Positions 45,284 to 53,922 of a stretch of 64,000 bases of DNA are shown in pieces (the first letter of the stretch is position 1; every line of letters begins with the position of its first letter). This DNA is from an uncultured Vibrio sp. (GTDB lineage: Bacteria; Pseudomonadota; Gammaproteobacteria; Enterobacterales; Vibrionaceae). Below the pieces are notes generated by a model. It was given only the letters and a program-made list of their open reading frames with translations, made no database searches and was not told the DNA's origin. The translations under genes were made by a program, and so were the position numbers. The DNA lies in NCBI GenBank assembly GCA_947504195.1, contig CANNGN010000002.1, forward strand, positions 186,001 to 250,000, written 5' to 3'.

Positions 45284-46351
45284 TTAGAATGGAATGTTAT
45301 TAGACCCGTTTAAACAATCGTCATTAAAACAAAATCCGTGAGAATCTATTTCTAAACCACATTCACTACAAGTATTTTTAGTTGGTGTTGCAAGTGGTAA
45401 TTCTTTTTCTTCAACCTTTGTTAGTATATTTAAGATTGAATCTATAACCTCTTGTGAGGGGTTGTAAGCCTCCCAATCAAGTTTATATATAATAGAGATA
45501 TATTCGTTTAATGTTTCTTTATCAAGCTCACCTCGGGCGATAGGGGCAGCATAATAACCGATTGAAGTGATACCTAAATCATTAATATTTATAAATGGAT
45601 TGATAAAAGGTTGTAGTAGAGTTTTATCACCTTGTGGTTCTTGTTGTACCTCTTGTACTTGTTCAACTTCTGAGAAAACAACTTCCTGACGTTCTTCTGT
45701 GAAGTCTTCATTTTGTGTTGAATTAGCTTTCTTAGAGAATATCAGCTTCGGAGTCTCAACATGGGTTGGTTGATCTGCTGCTGTGAAGTACTTTTTACGT
45801 GTGTCAGTCTTAAAGGTTGTGTAAGGTTCATATTCTCTAAAGTAAACGTTCTTACTTCTAGCTTCTTTAACGAGCTTGAGTTCTTCCTCTAGTTTCTCAC
45901 AAGAGTTAATTTCAAGAAGCCCTTCAAGTTTTTTAACTTCTGCATTATTACGTCCAAGGTTGGCACCCCTAACACGATCAAACTCTTTCTTAGCTTCACG
46001 TTTACGTACAAGAGCTTTTTCAAAAGCTAATACTTCTGGTGTCTTCTCAGCCTCGAACCCTTTCCATGTATATACCTTTGAGTTATCCATACGTTGTTCA
46101 GAAGAGATGTAATTTAGGTCTTCTAATTTTTTAAGTGCGCGGTCGATGGCGCTGAGACCAAATGAACTTTTACTAGATAATGTTGCTCTAGAAGGTGATG
46201 CTTTAAATACGCCTTTATTACCTTCGTCATTTAAATAAGATGATAAGGTTACCAATACAGCTTTCTCAGTACCTTTCAATTCAGGGTTAGTAGATTGAAT
46301 AATTTCGTTAGTAATATCGAACTGAGTTTTATTTGATTTTTGATTCTTCAT
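45284..46351 (-). CDS. Winged-helix / zinc-ribbon protein, possible replication or regulatory factor
   Basis: 355 residues. The N-terminal ~90 residues (LKGTEKAVLVTLSSYLNDEG, SRATLSSKSSFGLSAIDRAL, KKLEDLNYISSEQRM) form a winged helix like those of phage replication-initiation (gpO-type) and plasmid Rep proteins. A charged central helix follows, then a Gln/Glu-rich linker, and a C-terminal zinc ribbon CSECG...CFNDDC. The combination suggests a DNA-binding protein for element replication or control; I cannot name the family. Starts overlapping the upstream 51-residue ORF, so translation is coupled. Confidence 0.6.
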   Translation of the reverse strand: MKNQKSNKTQFDITNEIIQSTNPELKGTEKAVLVTLSSYLNDEGNKGVFKASPSRATLSSKSSFGLSAIDRALKKLEDLNYISSEQRMDNSKVYTWKGFEAEKTPEVLAFEKALVRKREAKKEFDRVRGANLGRNNAEVKKLEGLLEINSCEKLEEELKLVKEARSKNVYFREYEPYTTFKTDTRKKYFTAADQPTHVETPKLIFSKKANSTQNEDFTEERQEVVFSEVEQVQEVQQEPQGDKTLLQPFINPFININDLGITSIGYYAAPIARGELDKETLNEYISIIYKLDWEAYNPSQEVIDSILNILTKVEEKELPLATPTKNTCSECGLEIDSHGFCFNDDCLNGSNNIPF

Positions 46352-46484
46352 AAATTTTATCCTTTGGGATCTGGTTGTAGTGGGCTAGTAGAATTGCTTT
46401 TACTAATTTAGTTGGTTTGATGTCATTGTCTCTACAGTCAGGAAACAACAAGTCTTTAATTTCAGCGTCTAATGTCATTTTCAT
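46329..46484 (-). CDS. Small protein, 51 residues, upstream of the winged-helix gene
   Basis: Frame KMTLDAEIKDLLFPDCRDND then IKPTKLVKAILLAHYNQIP, ending 23 bases inside the next gene in another frame. ATG is preceded by GGGAAATATAAT. The overlap and the ribosome site suggest a real translationally coupled gene, possibly an Arc/CopG-like or accessory regulator; no family assigned. Confidence 0.5.
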   Translation of the reverse strand: MKMTLDAEIKDLLFPDCRDNDIKPTKLVKAILLAHYNQIPKDKIYEESKIK

Positions 46485-46549
46485 ATTATATTTCCCATGT
46501 AGTTATGAGTTCAAAATGTCTCTGAGGATTATTACAAGCAGTTCAAACA

Positions 46550-46753
46550 CTATTTATTCTCCTGAATATTTAAGTAAATTCTATAAAGTTCGATTGCAAT
46601 CGAGAGGTCAATAACTTCTGACCAATTTTTTACTTTCTGTCGTCTGTACTTAGTCATTAATACAGATTTTATATTTGCCCCACCATTAACCAACTTGGAA
46701 AAAGTTAATTGTGTAAGAGGTGGGTATTTAGTTATGTTTATTTCATTGAGCAT
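46550..46753 (-). CDS. Small basic protein, 67 residues
   Basis: Begins MLNEINITKYPPLTQLTFSK behind AAAAGGAACACTA. Basic middle (MTKYRRQKVKNWSEVIDLS) might bind nucleic acid. First gene of the leftward set 46753 to 44065; no family recognised. Confidence 0.5.
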   Translation of the reverse strand: MLNEINITKYPPLTQLTFSKLVNGGANIKSVLMTKYRRQKVKNWSEVIDLSIAIELYRIYLNIQENK

Positions 46754-48077
46754 TAGTGTTCCTTTTATTTGTTTTTATTGTCTCCGTGGGGATGATGTTT
46801 TACACCACCTGTAATAACGGGTATTTGTTTCATCCACAGCAAATAACCACCGATCTGTTATTCCTTTTAAAAAGGCAGATAGTGAAAGTGGCAATGCAAT
46901 GGATTGTATGAAGAGGCATTTAAGAAGAGATTGCAGAGTAGAAGAAGGTATTCGTAACTTTCCTTACCCTATACTTATATTATCTCATTTTATGTGAACC
47001 AAGTCAAGGTTTATTTGTTGTTTTGAGCAATTAATTGTTGCTTTTGTAGTTTAACTGTGGTTACTGTTGCCATTATAGCAGCTGGTAGGGGGTAGGTTCT
47101 ATACCTTCAGAGTTTATACCTCTAAAGAGTTTTATAACGGATATTAATTTTAATATAAAGAGGTTTTAATAAGAGAATGTTAAGGTTAATTCTGTTTATG
47201 TTTTGATTATTAGCATAATATAAAATATAGTTAAGTTTCGTTAACCACGTTCACCCCTAAGCCCCTCTGAGAGCTACTAGGTTAATACACCTAAGCAAAT
47301 ACACTAGTATAGTTACAACACCTCTCAGAGAAGCATAGAGAGCTACCTGTATTACAGGTGATGTAAATATCATCCTGAAGAGATCATGAGAGATTTATAT
47401 AGTAATAACAATAATAGTTCCAACACAATAATAGTTAGATGAACACAAGTATTAAGTGAGGTACGAGCTTAGTCTTGTCATGTGAATCTTATTAGTATGT
47501 ATTATAGTAAAGAGTAAACACACTGGTGACGTCAGTCACAAAATAGATATGTTATACAATAAACACAACAACACAATAATAATAGAAGTTACTATTTTAA
47601 GCGAAGCGGTTATACAGTGACTTAAACAATGTTTATATAATAATGCGTAAGCATTGAGAGAATGTATTAGTGTAAAACTATTATAGTGAGCGTGAGCGAA
47701 TGCCTTTAAAGAACTTAATATATAATAAGATCTAAAAAGAAAAAGGTTTTAGCTCTTGACCTTGCTCTTATGAGTGAAGAATGAACGAGTAGTTTAATAG
47801 TAATATAGTGTTTAAGTAAGACCTCTATTAATTATTTAAGAACTATTATTGTTTTAGACTACTTAATAAATATTAATATAAAATCTATTTTCTTTTTCTC
47901 TTTTAAGATCTATATGTTTTTTATCTTTACTATAATGGTGTGTTTTGGTGGAGTACTATAGGTACGGAGACCTATTTACTTTGTTAGGCTTCCGGAAAGA
48001 ATATACCCTCTATTCGGAGAGAACATAGCCATTCTTCTTAACTGTATTCTTTCCGAAAGAAGGTTTGCTACTTGGGT
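46754..48077. other. 1.3-kb non-coding AT-rich region with inverted repeats
   Basis: No plausible gene on either strand. Its structure includes CTCTGAGAG (47265-47273) and CTCTCAGAG (47322-47330) enclosing TAGGT/ACCTA. A CCTGTATTACAGG hairpin follows. There is also an 11-base inverted repeat CGGAAAGAATA / TATTCTTTCCG at 47993-48003 and 48045-48055. One copy of a dispersed ATATCATCC element lies at about 47367. It may hold a replication origin or structured RNAs; this is open. Confidence 0.55.
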
Positions 48078-48368
48078 CTACGGAAATACGAAAATACTTT
48101 CATCATCTTTCATCAACCATATATCAGTAACATTAATTTTTGATTTAATCAAAAGCTCTGCAGGTTTTCTTTTATCTGATCTTGGGAAAGTATTGGCGTT
48201 GGGTTCAACTATGTTAATGAAAGCATCTATCAACCATAAATTCTTTGTAGCTTCTTCTTCTTCTTCGAGAGCGCCTAAGATATGCTCTCTTTTTGATAGA
48301 TCTAATATCGGTCTCGTTGATTGCTCGTTCCCATTAATTATGTAAAAAAATTCTAATTTCGGTTCCAT
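48078..48368 (-). CDS. Hypothetical protein, 96 residues
   Basis: Acidic soluble protein (LGALEEEEEATKNLWLIDAF, KRKPAELLIKSKINVTDIWL). An ATG ten bases after GAGG is preferred over an upstream TTG. Divergent from the abortive-infection gene that starts 100 bases to the right; may be a partner or regulator. Family unknown. Confidence 0.5.
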   Translation of the reverse strand: MEPKLEFFYIINGNEQSTRPILDLSKREHILGALEEEEEATKNLWLIDAFINIVEPNANTFPRSDKRKPAELLIKSKINVTDIWLMKDDESIFVFP

Positions 48369-48473
48369 TTTCTTTATATCCTCATAACTCAAAATGAATC
48401 AATAGATTAAACCTCTTGCATATGTAAGTATATAATGACGTTCAAATATTAATCTACAGGCTAGTGATTATAT

Positions 48474-49418
48474 ATGCCTATATCTAAGAAGTTCAAAGCA
48501 TGTAAAACATCGATCAATCGAGTTCTAAGCACATCTATAGAATCAGATAGTGTTGAAGATGACGTAAACAGGTCAATTCGTTTTGCAGCAGGTTTTATTA
48601 CATTTGTTGTTGTTGGCTTTATTTTCTGGTTCTGGGTGATTAACAAACAAGAGTTATCTGTTGATAGTACCGTATGGGGTGCATTCGGTGACTTTGTTGG
48701 TGGGATACTAAACCCAGTGATTGCATTCCTAGCTTTCTATTGGTTAACACGGTCTGTTCTGATCCAGAAGAAAGAGCTATCAGAAACACAGAAAGTATTA
48801 GCACAGACAGAAATAGCGACTGCAGCACAAGCAAGAACCTTGGAAAAGCAAAGGTTTGAGAACTCTTTTTACTCATTGTTAGAGCAAATGAATAATGTTG
48901 CTTCTGAGCTTAAAGCTAATGACGAACGTCGTAGTGATCGTAAGTCAAAGCTCAAGATATTACATTCCAGTATCTTGGCTAAACTTTTGGTTAACGACGA
49001 TATAACTATCGAACAGCATCTAAAGAATACCAATAAACATATGCTAAAAAAATCTAAGTTCTGTAACCATTATTTTCGGGTTATTTATCATCTTTTAAAA
49101 TTCATACTCATCAACTTTGAATCTGGACATTCAGTAGCTTTTGAACAAGCACTAAAAAGAGACTTAACAGAAGAAGAAAAATTCTATTCAAACATTGTAA
49201 GATCTTTTTTAGATAACGAAACTATTCAACTATTAGCAATAAATTGTATCTGTGAAGAAGACTCTGATTTCTATAAATATCGCCAGTTACTAGAACGATA
49301 TGAAATGTTAGAACATGTTCATTTTGAAGCAGATTGGATGGAAGGAGTTTATTCGTTGTATGATTCAAAAGCGTTCGGTAAAAATGACGGATTCACTAAA
49401 TTTAGTGCGAGGAATTAG
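48474..49418 (+). CDS. Putative phage abortive infection protein (membrane Phage_Abi type)
   Basis: 314 residues with two N-terminal membrane helices (RFAAGFITFVVVGFIFWFWV and FGDFVGGILNPVIAFLAFYW). A coiled coil follows (IQKKELSETQKVLAQTEIA), then a helical C-terminal domain opening FENSFYSLLEQMNNVASEL and containing NHYFRVIYHLLKFI. This order is characteristic of the family annotated as putative phage abortive infection protein. Such proteins are thought to stop infection by acting at the membrane, but the mechanism is not established. A downstream gene starts one base after its stop, so the two probably work together. Confidence 0.82.
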   Translation: MPISKKFKACKTSINRVLSTSIESDSVEDDVNRSIRFAAGFITFVVVGFIFWFWVINKQELSVDSTVWGAFGDFVGGILNPVIAFLAFYWLTRSVLIQKKELSETQKVLAQTEIATAAQARTLEKQRFENSFYSLLEQMNNVASELKANDERRSDRKSKLKILHSSILAKLLVNDDITIEQHLKNTNKHMLKKSKFCNHYFRVIYHLLKFILINFESGHSVAFEQALKRDLTEEEKFYSNIVRSFLDNETIQLLAINCICEEDSDFYKYRQLLERYEMLEHVHFEADWMEGVYSLYDSKAFGKNDGFTKFSARN

Positions 49419-49419
49419 C

Positions 49420-49830
49420 ATGTCAGGCGGTCAAGATAATGTGGTATGGGTGATACTAATCGGTCTAGTTTTAGTTGTTGTCTCGTGGATTGCTCGATCA
49501 GAAAATGAGAAGAAACTATCAGATCCAAATGATAATACAGTAATCGATCTAGATGATCTCACTCATGTATCAACCCTTCAACCTAATGGTAAATACTTGG
49601 TTCGCCTATTACGTCAAAGTGGGAACTTGCAAAAAGAAGACCAGATATTCGATTCACACATAGGCGCAATTAAAGCGGCTGTTACAACATTTAAGAGAGC
49701 TAAGATTGAATTTGCATGTATTAATCGTAATACAGAAGTAGAGTTTTTCTTCCAGAGGCCATACCACCATCACGGGGGTAAAGCAGAAGGTAAAAAGGTG
49801 GGTAGGGTAGAGATCTATAAGATTGAGTAA
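49420..49830 (+). CDS. Membrane-anchored protein paired with the Abi gene
   Basis: 136 residues from the ATG one base after the Abi stop, preceded by GAGGAAT. One N-terminal membrane segment (VVWVILIGLVLVVVSWIA), then a soluble domain with basic and His-rich end (RPYHHHGGKAEGKKVG). No family recognised. The tight coupling suggests a second component of a two-gene defence module. The frame is open further upstream inside the Abi gene, but no better start is seen. Confidence 0.6.
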   Translation: MSGGQDNVVWVILIGLVLVVVSWIARSENEKKLSDPNDNTVIDLDDLTHVSTLQPNGKYLVRLLRQSGNLQKEDQIFDSHIGAIKAAVTTFKRAKIEFACINRNTEVEFFFQRPYHHHGGKAEGKKVGRVEIYKIE

Positions 49831-50006
49831 AATGAAAGTTGTATATTGAGGTGTACTGACTCATATTCGATTTGAACGTTTTTGGTCGTCCTCCCGATAT
49901 CTAAACAACTCATTTTGGGATATTTATGATTTACGATCTAGCTACACTCTAACTTTTTACATTATTTCAAGAATGACAGCTAAATATTCTAATTCACAAC
50001 AGCTTT

Positions 50007-50879
50007 CTAAAGTGGATATTGTTGAACGAGCTTCTCATAGATTCCTACGCTTAAATTGTTTGTTGGAACGCCGATGCCTTCGAGTATAGATCTGTGTTTA
50101 ATAGCCTCGGTTGGGGTGTATGAGTAGCACTGCCAGATAGCATCTGGAAACTGGTTTACAATACTCGAAAAATAAGGAAGGTCTATTTTATTGAGTGAAT
50201 GGCCAATCACGGTAATCACTGATATGTCGTTATAATTCGTCAACCAAGGGTTAAGCTCGCTTCTTACAATATCATTAACAGGTTTTTGAAAAGCTTCTAA
50301 TATTTGCAAACCATTATTAATTGCTACAGTTTCGTAGGAGGCTTCCTCGGCATTTGGATAAATTACTTCTTCTGAGTGTCCAAAAATCAAAGAATTTGTT
50401 TGCCGTACGCTACCGTGAATATGATAAACATTCTCCTCAGGGATTTCGTAAATCTGTTGTAATGTAGATGTATAGTTGAAGCTAATGAATTGAGTTGCCT
50501 CTGGGAACGTTATTTTCTGTCCTGAGCTTGTTAAGTTTATTCCATTGATCCATTCAGTAAAGCTACTGGTTATATATTGGACAGTATCGTGACTAAAATT
50601 CTCAACAGCGTCTTCTAAACCATACATTTGTTTCGTTGGAAAATCATCCCCAGAGAAATCTATAAAATTATTTTCTGCTATCAAAATAGATACATCAAAC
50701 TGACCTAGTACATTTTCAAAGTCACTCCAAAGATCTTCTTTTTGCAAACCACTTGAGAAGTAGTGCTCGATTTGATCGAGGTATCCACTATGTTGCTTAT
50801 AAAAATCTTGGTAACTGGTGGGTATTTTATGCCACAAGTCAAAGCCATTACCGATGATAAATAAATGATTTAATCTCAC
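50007..50879 (-). CDS. AbiH-family abortive infection protein
   Basis: 290 residues. It opens RLNHLFIIGNGFDLWHKIP, then TSYQDF, the hallmark of AbiH (a nucleotide-binding-like Gly motif). It also has the family's FISFNYTSTLQQIYEIPEEN and VYHIHGSVRQ, plus VIGHSLNKIDLPYFSSI near the end. AbiH blocks phage propagation in Lactococcus; its enzymatic activity is not established. The start is set by AGAGGAACTTCC followed by GTG, giving the usual short N-terminus; an ATG-like extension upstream has no ribosome site. Convergent with the Abi pair. Confidence 0.88.
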   Translation of the reverse strand: MRLNHLFIIGNGFDLWHKIPTSYQDFYKQHSGYLDQIEHYFSSGLQKEDLWSDFENVLGQFDVSILIAENNFIDFSGDDFPTKQMYGLEDAVENFSHDTVQYITSSFTEWINGINLTSSGQKITFPEATQFISFNYTSTLQQIYEIPEENVYHIHGSVRQTNSLIFGHSEEVIYPNAEEASYETVAINNGLQILEAFQKPVNDIVRSELNPWLTNYNDISVITVIGHSLNKIDLPYFSSIVNQFPDAIWQCYSYTPTEAIKHRSILEGIGVPTNNLSVGIYEKLVQQYPL

Positions 50880-51120
50880 GGAAGTTCCTCTGGTTATATT
50901 CATATGTAGCTTATTGAAAGGTAGAGAATCAAACATTCATACACAACAGGTAAATAAAGCGGTTATAAACGATAAATCAAAGCGAGTTGTAACGAAAATG
51001 GGGGGAGAACCCTTTAACTCGAACTACTGAATCAAGTCATTTCCGGACAAAAACGAGTTTGGCTCATTGTCAAATCATTAGCCCTATATTAGCAATATAT
51101 GTTGAAATCTTATGCTTTTG

Positions 51121-51399
51121 TTAGGTAAGTGACAGAAAACCAGTTGTTCGCAATTTATCCCAATATTTCTGGTGTATTGAAATGCTTACTTGTCGGAGTT
51201 GTTCGATATCAGCGCCATTATTTAGATTTATGCTAATTATATTATTATGTTCAGTAGCACTTTCGACTATATCGAGATTATTAAGATCATCAACGAAAGA
51301 GGCAACGTACATTGGAAAGTCCTCTTTTTCAGGCATAAATGGGCAATCTGCTCTTATATCAGATTCAGTAATTTCTCTAAGACCTAATTTATAGTTCAT
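51121..51399 (-). CDS. Hypothetical protein, 92 residues
   Basis: Begins NYKLGLREITESDIRADCPF; acidic, soluble, alpha/beta in appearance (VESATEHNNIISINLNNG). ATG behind AAAAGGTTAGCG. No family recognised. Lies in the defence block between AbiH and the nuclease-like operon. Confidence 0.5.
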   Translation of the reverse strand: MNYKLGLREITESDIRADCPFMPEKEDFPMYVASFVDDLNNLDIVESATEHNNIISINLNNGADIEQLRQVSISIHQKYWDKLRTTGFLSLT

Positions 51400-51622
51400 C
51401 GCTAACCTTTTACTTTAAAGTGAGTACATATTATTGATACGGGAATTTTATCTAACTGTTGAACTCTCGTTCATTTTGTCACCTTCTTATTAATGGTATT
51501 TTCAACGGTATCTTAATTCTCTAGAGGCTATAACTTTCTCAAAAAACATATTTCATGGGTATTTGTACAGATTATCTCTGATGACAAAAGAGGGCATATC
51601 ACTAATGTTGGTTCAAAGTGCT

Positions 51623-51784
51623 TTACCTGTTTTTAAATTCTTTGTAAGTCTCAGGTTCATGTTTCTTAGCGGTTTCCAACATATTGTCGTAATTTTCTTG
51701 AACAAACGGCTCCTTGGGATTTTCGCTTAAGCGTTTAAATGCGTCTCTAACATTTAGCCAGATAATTGAAAATACATTATTCAT
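51623..51784 (-). CDS. Small hypothetical protein, 53 residues
   Basis: MNNVFSIIWLNVRDAFKRLS then a charged helical tail (ENYDNMLETAKKHEPETYKE). AGGGG lies about ten bases upstream of the ATG chosen; the frame extends 14 codons further to a GTG with no ribosome site. Weakly supported. Confidence 0.35.
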   Translation of the reverse strand: MNNVFSIIWLNVRDAFKRLSENPKEPFVQENYDNMLETAKKHEPETYKEFKNR

Positions 51785-51968
51785 TCTGTATACCCCTATC
51801 AACGATTTATACATCTTTAGCTTCACTTAAAGTAACAGCGAACGCTTGATGCTGTGAAAAGTAAGCTTACCTATTATTTTTTGGGAATTTTGTCGAACGA
51901 CTCCATCGAAAAACCTGCCAGTACGAAACTTATCCAGAACTGACAGGTTGATTTAGTAGTCTATCTAG

Positions 51969-52391
51969 TTATGCTGCTTTATCATTCAGACATCGTTCAA
52001 GATAGCTCGCTAACTTATCGATATCTAAAGCATGGAGCACCGGAGCACTTTTTTTGTGCTCATTCAGGAAACACACAGCCCGATTCATTTTTAATAACTC
52101 TACGCCACCACAAACAACAATATAGTGATCATGGTTTGTTCGAGCTGCATCAAAAGGAATATAGGCAAGCTTATCAATAGCTGTTCCAGAAACTTCTTGA
52201 AACCTCGCCAAAATCTGAATAGTGCCGTTAGGTGTATAGAGAAGAAAATTTGCGTAATCGTTCTTTTCCGAAAAAATACTTGGATACTTTACATTTCGTT
52301 GGTAAGTGGATGGTTTTTCAGAATCATTTTCTTTAAAGCCTAGTCCTTCAACGATACGTTGAGTATCTTTTAATAAATCAGTCCTACTCAT
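51969..52391 (-). CDS. Possible PD-(D/E)xK-type nuclease-superfamily protein
   Basis: 140 residues. The block IQILARFQEVSGTAIDKLAY followed by HDHYIVVCGG resembles small proteins I associate with the PD-(D/E)xK superfamily, where the Q-x-V-x-G-T-A-x-x-K run follows an acidic strand. The family call is from memory and tentative. Preferred ATG has GAGGG seven bases upstream; another ATG four codons earlier overlaps the previous gene by ATGA. Both genes form an operon behind a LexA-like box. Confidence 0.5.
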   Translation of the reverse strand: MSRTDLLKDTQRIVEGLGFKENDSEKPSTYQRNVKYPSIFSEKNDYANFLLYTPNGTIQILARFQEVSGTAIDKLAYIPFDAARTNHDHYIVVCGGVELLKMNRAVCFLNEHKKSAPVLHALDIDKLASYLERCLNDKAA

Positions 52392-52402
52392 AGTAATAAC
52401 CC

Positions 52403-52645
52403 TCATCTTTTTTTAACGGATTGTGAAAGTACCGAGCCAGCAAGAGTCTTAGTTTTACGACTATATTTATTGCTTTTGAGTACTTGAGAAGCTTTATCTT
52501 CAAGCTCTGTACCAGTTTGCTTCTTAGTTGAAGACTGAGCCAACACAAATCCTGCAAGAGACTTAGCTGTTTTTGATGCAGATGAATCCTGCAACGTTGC
52601 TGCCGCTAAAGAGGCAACCTGATTTGAAGTTTTCTTAGTGTTCAT
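52403..52645 (-). CDS. Small repeat protein (SLAG-type), 80 residues
   Basis: Ser/Lys/Ala-rich protein with internal repeats. ASKTAKSLAGFVLAQSSTKK recurs as SRKTKTLAGSVLSQSVKK, and the start SNQVASLAAATLQDSSA is a third weak copy. Proteins of this kind accompany mobile elements and small nuclease-like genes in gammaproteobacteria, but no function is known. Good AAAGGAAAAG ribosome site. Its stop overlaps the next gene's first ATG. Confidence 0.6.
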   Translation of the reverse strand: MNTKKTSNQVASLAAATLQDSSASKTAKSLAGFVLAQSSTKKQTGTELEDKASQVLKSNKYSRKTKTLAGSVLSQSVKKR

Positions 52646-52666
52646 AACTTTTCCTTTTGGTTAACA

Positions 52667-52682
52667 CTGTATGAAAATTCAG
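52667..52682 (-). promoter_or_regulatory. LexA-like (SOS) box
   Basis: CTGTATGAAAATTCAG has the invariant CTG-N10-CAG frame and agrees with the CTGTATATATATACAG consensus at 12 of 16 positions. It ends about 22 bases before the start of the 80-residue gene, a normal position for repressing the promoter of this two-gene operon. Confidence 0.6.
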
Positions 52683-53066
52683 GTTGCGAAGGTGTTTCAC
52701 TATGTATACCATCTTAAGACACGACTCAAAAAATGTAGTATACAAAGCTGGTTGTCTTCGCAATCACTTTTACACTCTTTCCCCTAATTTTGTTAGGGGT
52801 TTTTCTCACGTCATATTCATATTTCCTCTCTTTTGTTTCAGGTTGAAATTTAAACTTTCTATTCAATTAAAGCTTAGGGTTAAGCGCTGCATTTTGATTT
52901 AGATCAATTAATTTTACCTAGTGTCTATAATTGAACAATTTATGGAGGTTTAAAACTCCATACATTCAGAGTAAACACAATATATAGTGTTTTTTGTTAA
53001 TGAAGATAGAATATATCGTCATTTGGTAGATATCAAGTAACAGTTTTTTGCTATCTTGAGAGAGGA

Positions 53067-53238
53067 ATGAAAAACGTTAGTAGCTACTTACGAGCTATTA
53101 CATAAAGAAATTGAGCTCAAAAAATGTACAGCTTAATTTTGGTATATTTTTAACCACTACAAAAAAATCGTTCCTGAATCTATATTTCAAGACTCGCGTG
53201 ATGGTTTATCAGAAAAGCATTACTACTCGGCTGAGTAA
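53067..53238 (+). pseudogene. Remnant of a small gene (frameshift plus in-frame stop)
   Basis: GAGAGGAATG offers a ribosome site and ATG, but the coding-like frame is one base off. It reads KTLVATYELLHKEIELKKCT, TAA, then FWYIFNHYKKIVPESIFQDS and DGLSEKHYYSAE before a stop. Removing one A after the ATG and reverting the TAA would give a ~57-residue protein with a YELLHKEI..G-like helical start seen in small mobile-element regulators. Assignment to any family is speculative. Confidence 0.4.
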
Positions 53239-53650
53239 AGACTTGAATAGCATACGCCTCGAGTCAGCTAGAATAACAAGTGGTTTTGAGAAAACCGTAA
53301 AATTTATGGGATCAATTTAAATTGATCAGAGATTTTAGCGCCACTGGCTGCAAGGTGACTGTTAGCAATAGTGCTTAACAAAATCCGCACGCTCACCACA
53401 TCAACACCCCACCAAATTTTTAATATTACTGCCGCATTTACTAGATAATTTTGTAATGACTAATAATTCACTTAAAATGAATAAATAAATCGCAAAGGGA
53501 ATACATGCACTGAACATCTGATTAACTATGAACAGTGTTTTATTGGTGGGTGTATAACAACTGACGAATTAATAATTGATACTGGAACAGAAAGCCTTTG
53601 TAAGCTCTATGTCCCTTTAGGGATGAACTACGTTCACCTGCAAGCAGGCA

Positions 53651-53670
53651 CCCTCGTGTGAGGGGTTTTA
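53651..53670 (+). terminator. Hairpin terminator in the non-coding tract
   Basis: CCCTC-gtgt-GAGGG followed by GTTTTAG. Upstream there is no intact gene, so it may end a short untranslated transcript. Confidence 0.5.
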
Positions 53671-53922
53671 GTTGGATAGTTAAGTCAGTGTATAACAAAG
53701 GCGTAGCACATCTAAGAGGGCTTTCAGGGGCTTGTTTAATACAAGTATAAAAAGAGTGACACTAAAGCTATCAGGAAGGTTGTTGTTATCCACTTTAGGG
53801 TAAACGTTTATTCACTCCTGATAGGAGGCATGATAGGAGGCAGGCAACAAAAAACCGTCACGATGGACGGCTACAGGGGGTAGGGGAATCTATATAAAAT
53901 TAAAAGCTAATAGTACTATTAC

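Larger units (their letters stand above)
52683..53922. other. 1.2-kb region with no intact gene
   Basis: AT-rich and mostly without coding signal; short open frames here have poor composition and no ribosome sites. It holds the degenerate gene at 53067-53238 and a hairpin terminator at 53651. A TTTGTAAGCTCTATGTCCC stretch near 53597 has a relative near 54718. Confidence 0.5.

Noticed and set aside
52684..52902. 72-codon frame on the plus strand
   Set aside because: Phe/Leu/Arg-rich composition, no ribosome site, and it begins inside the promoter region of the SOS-like operon.
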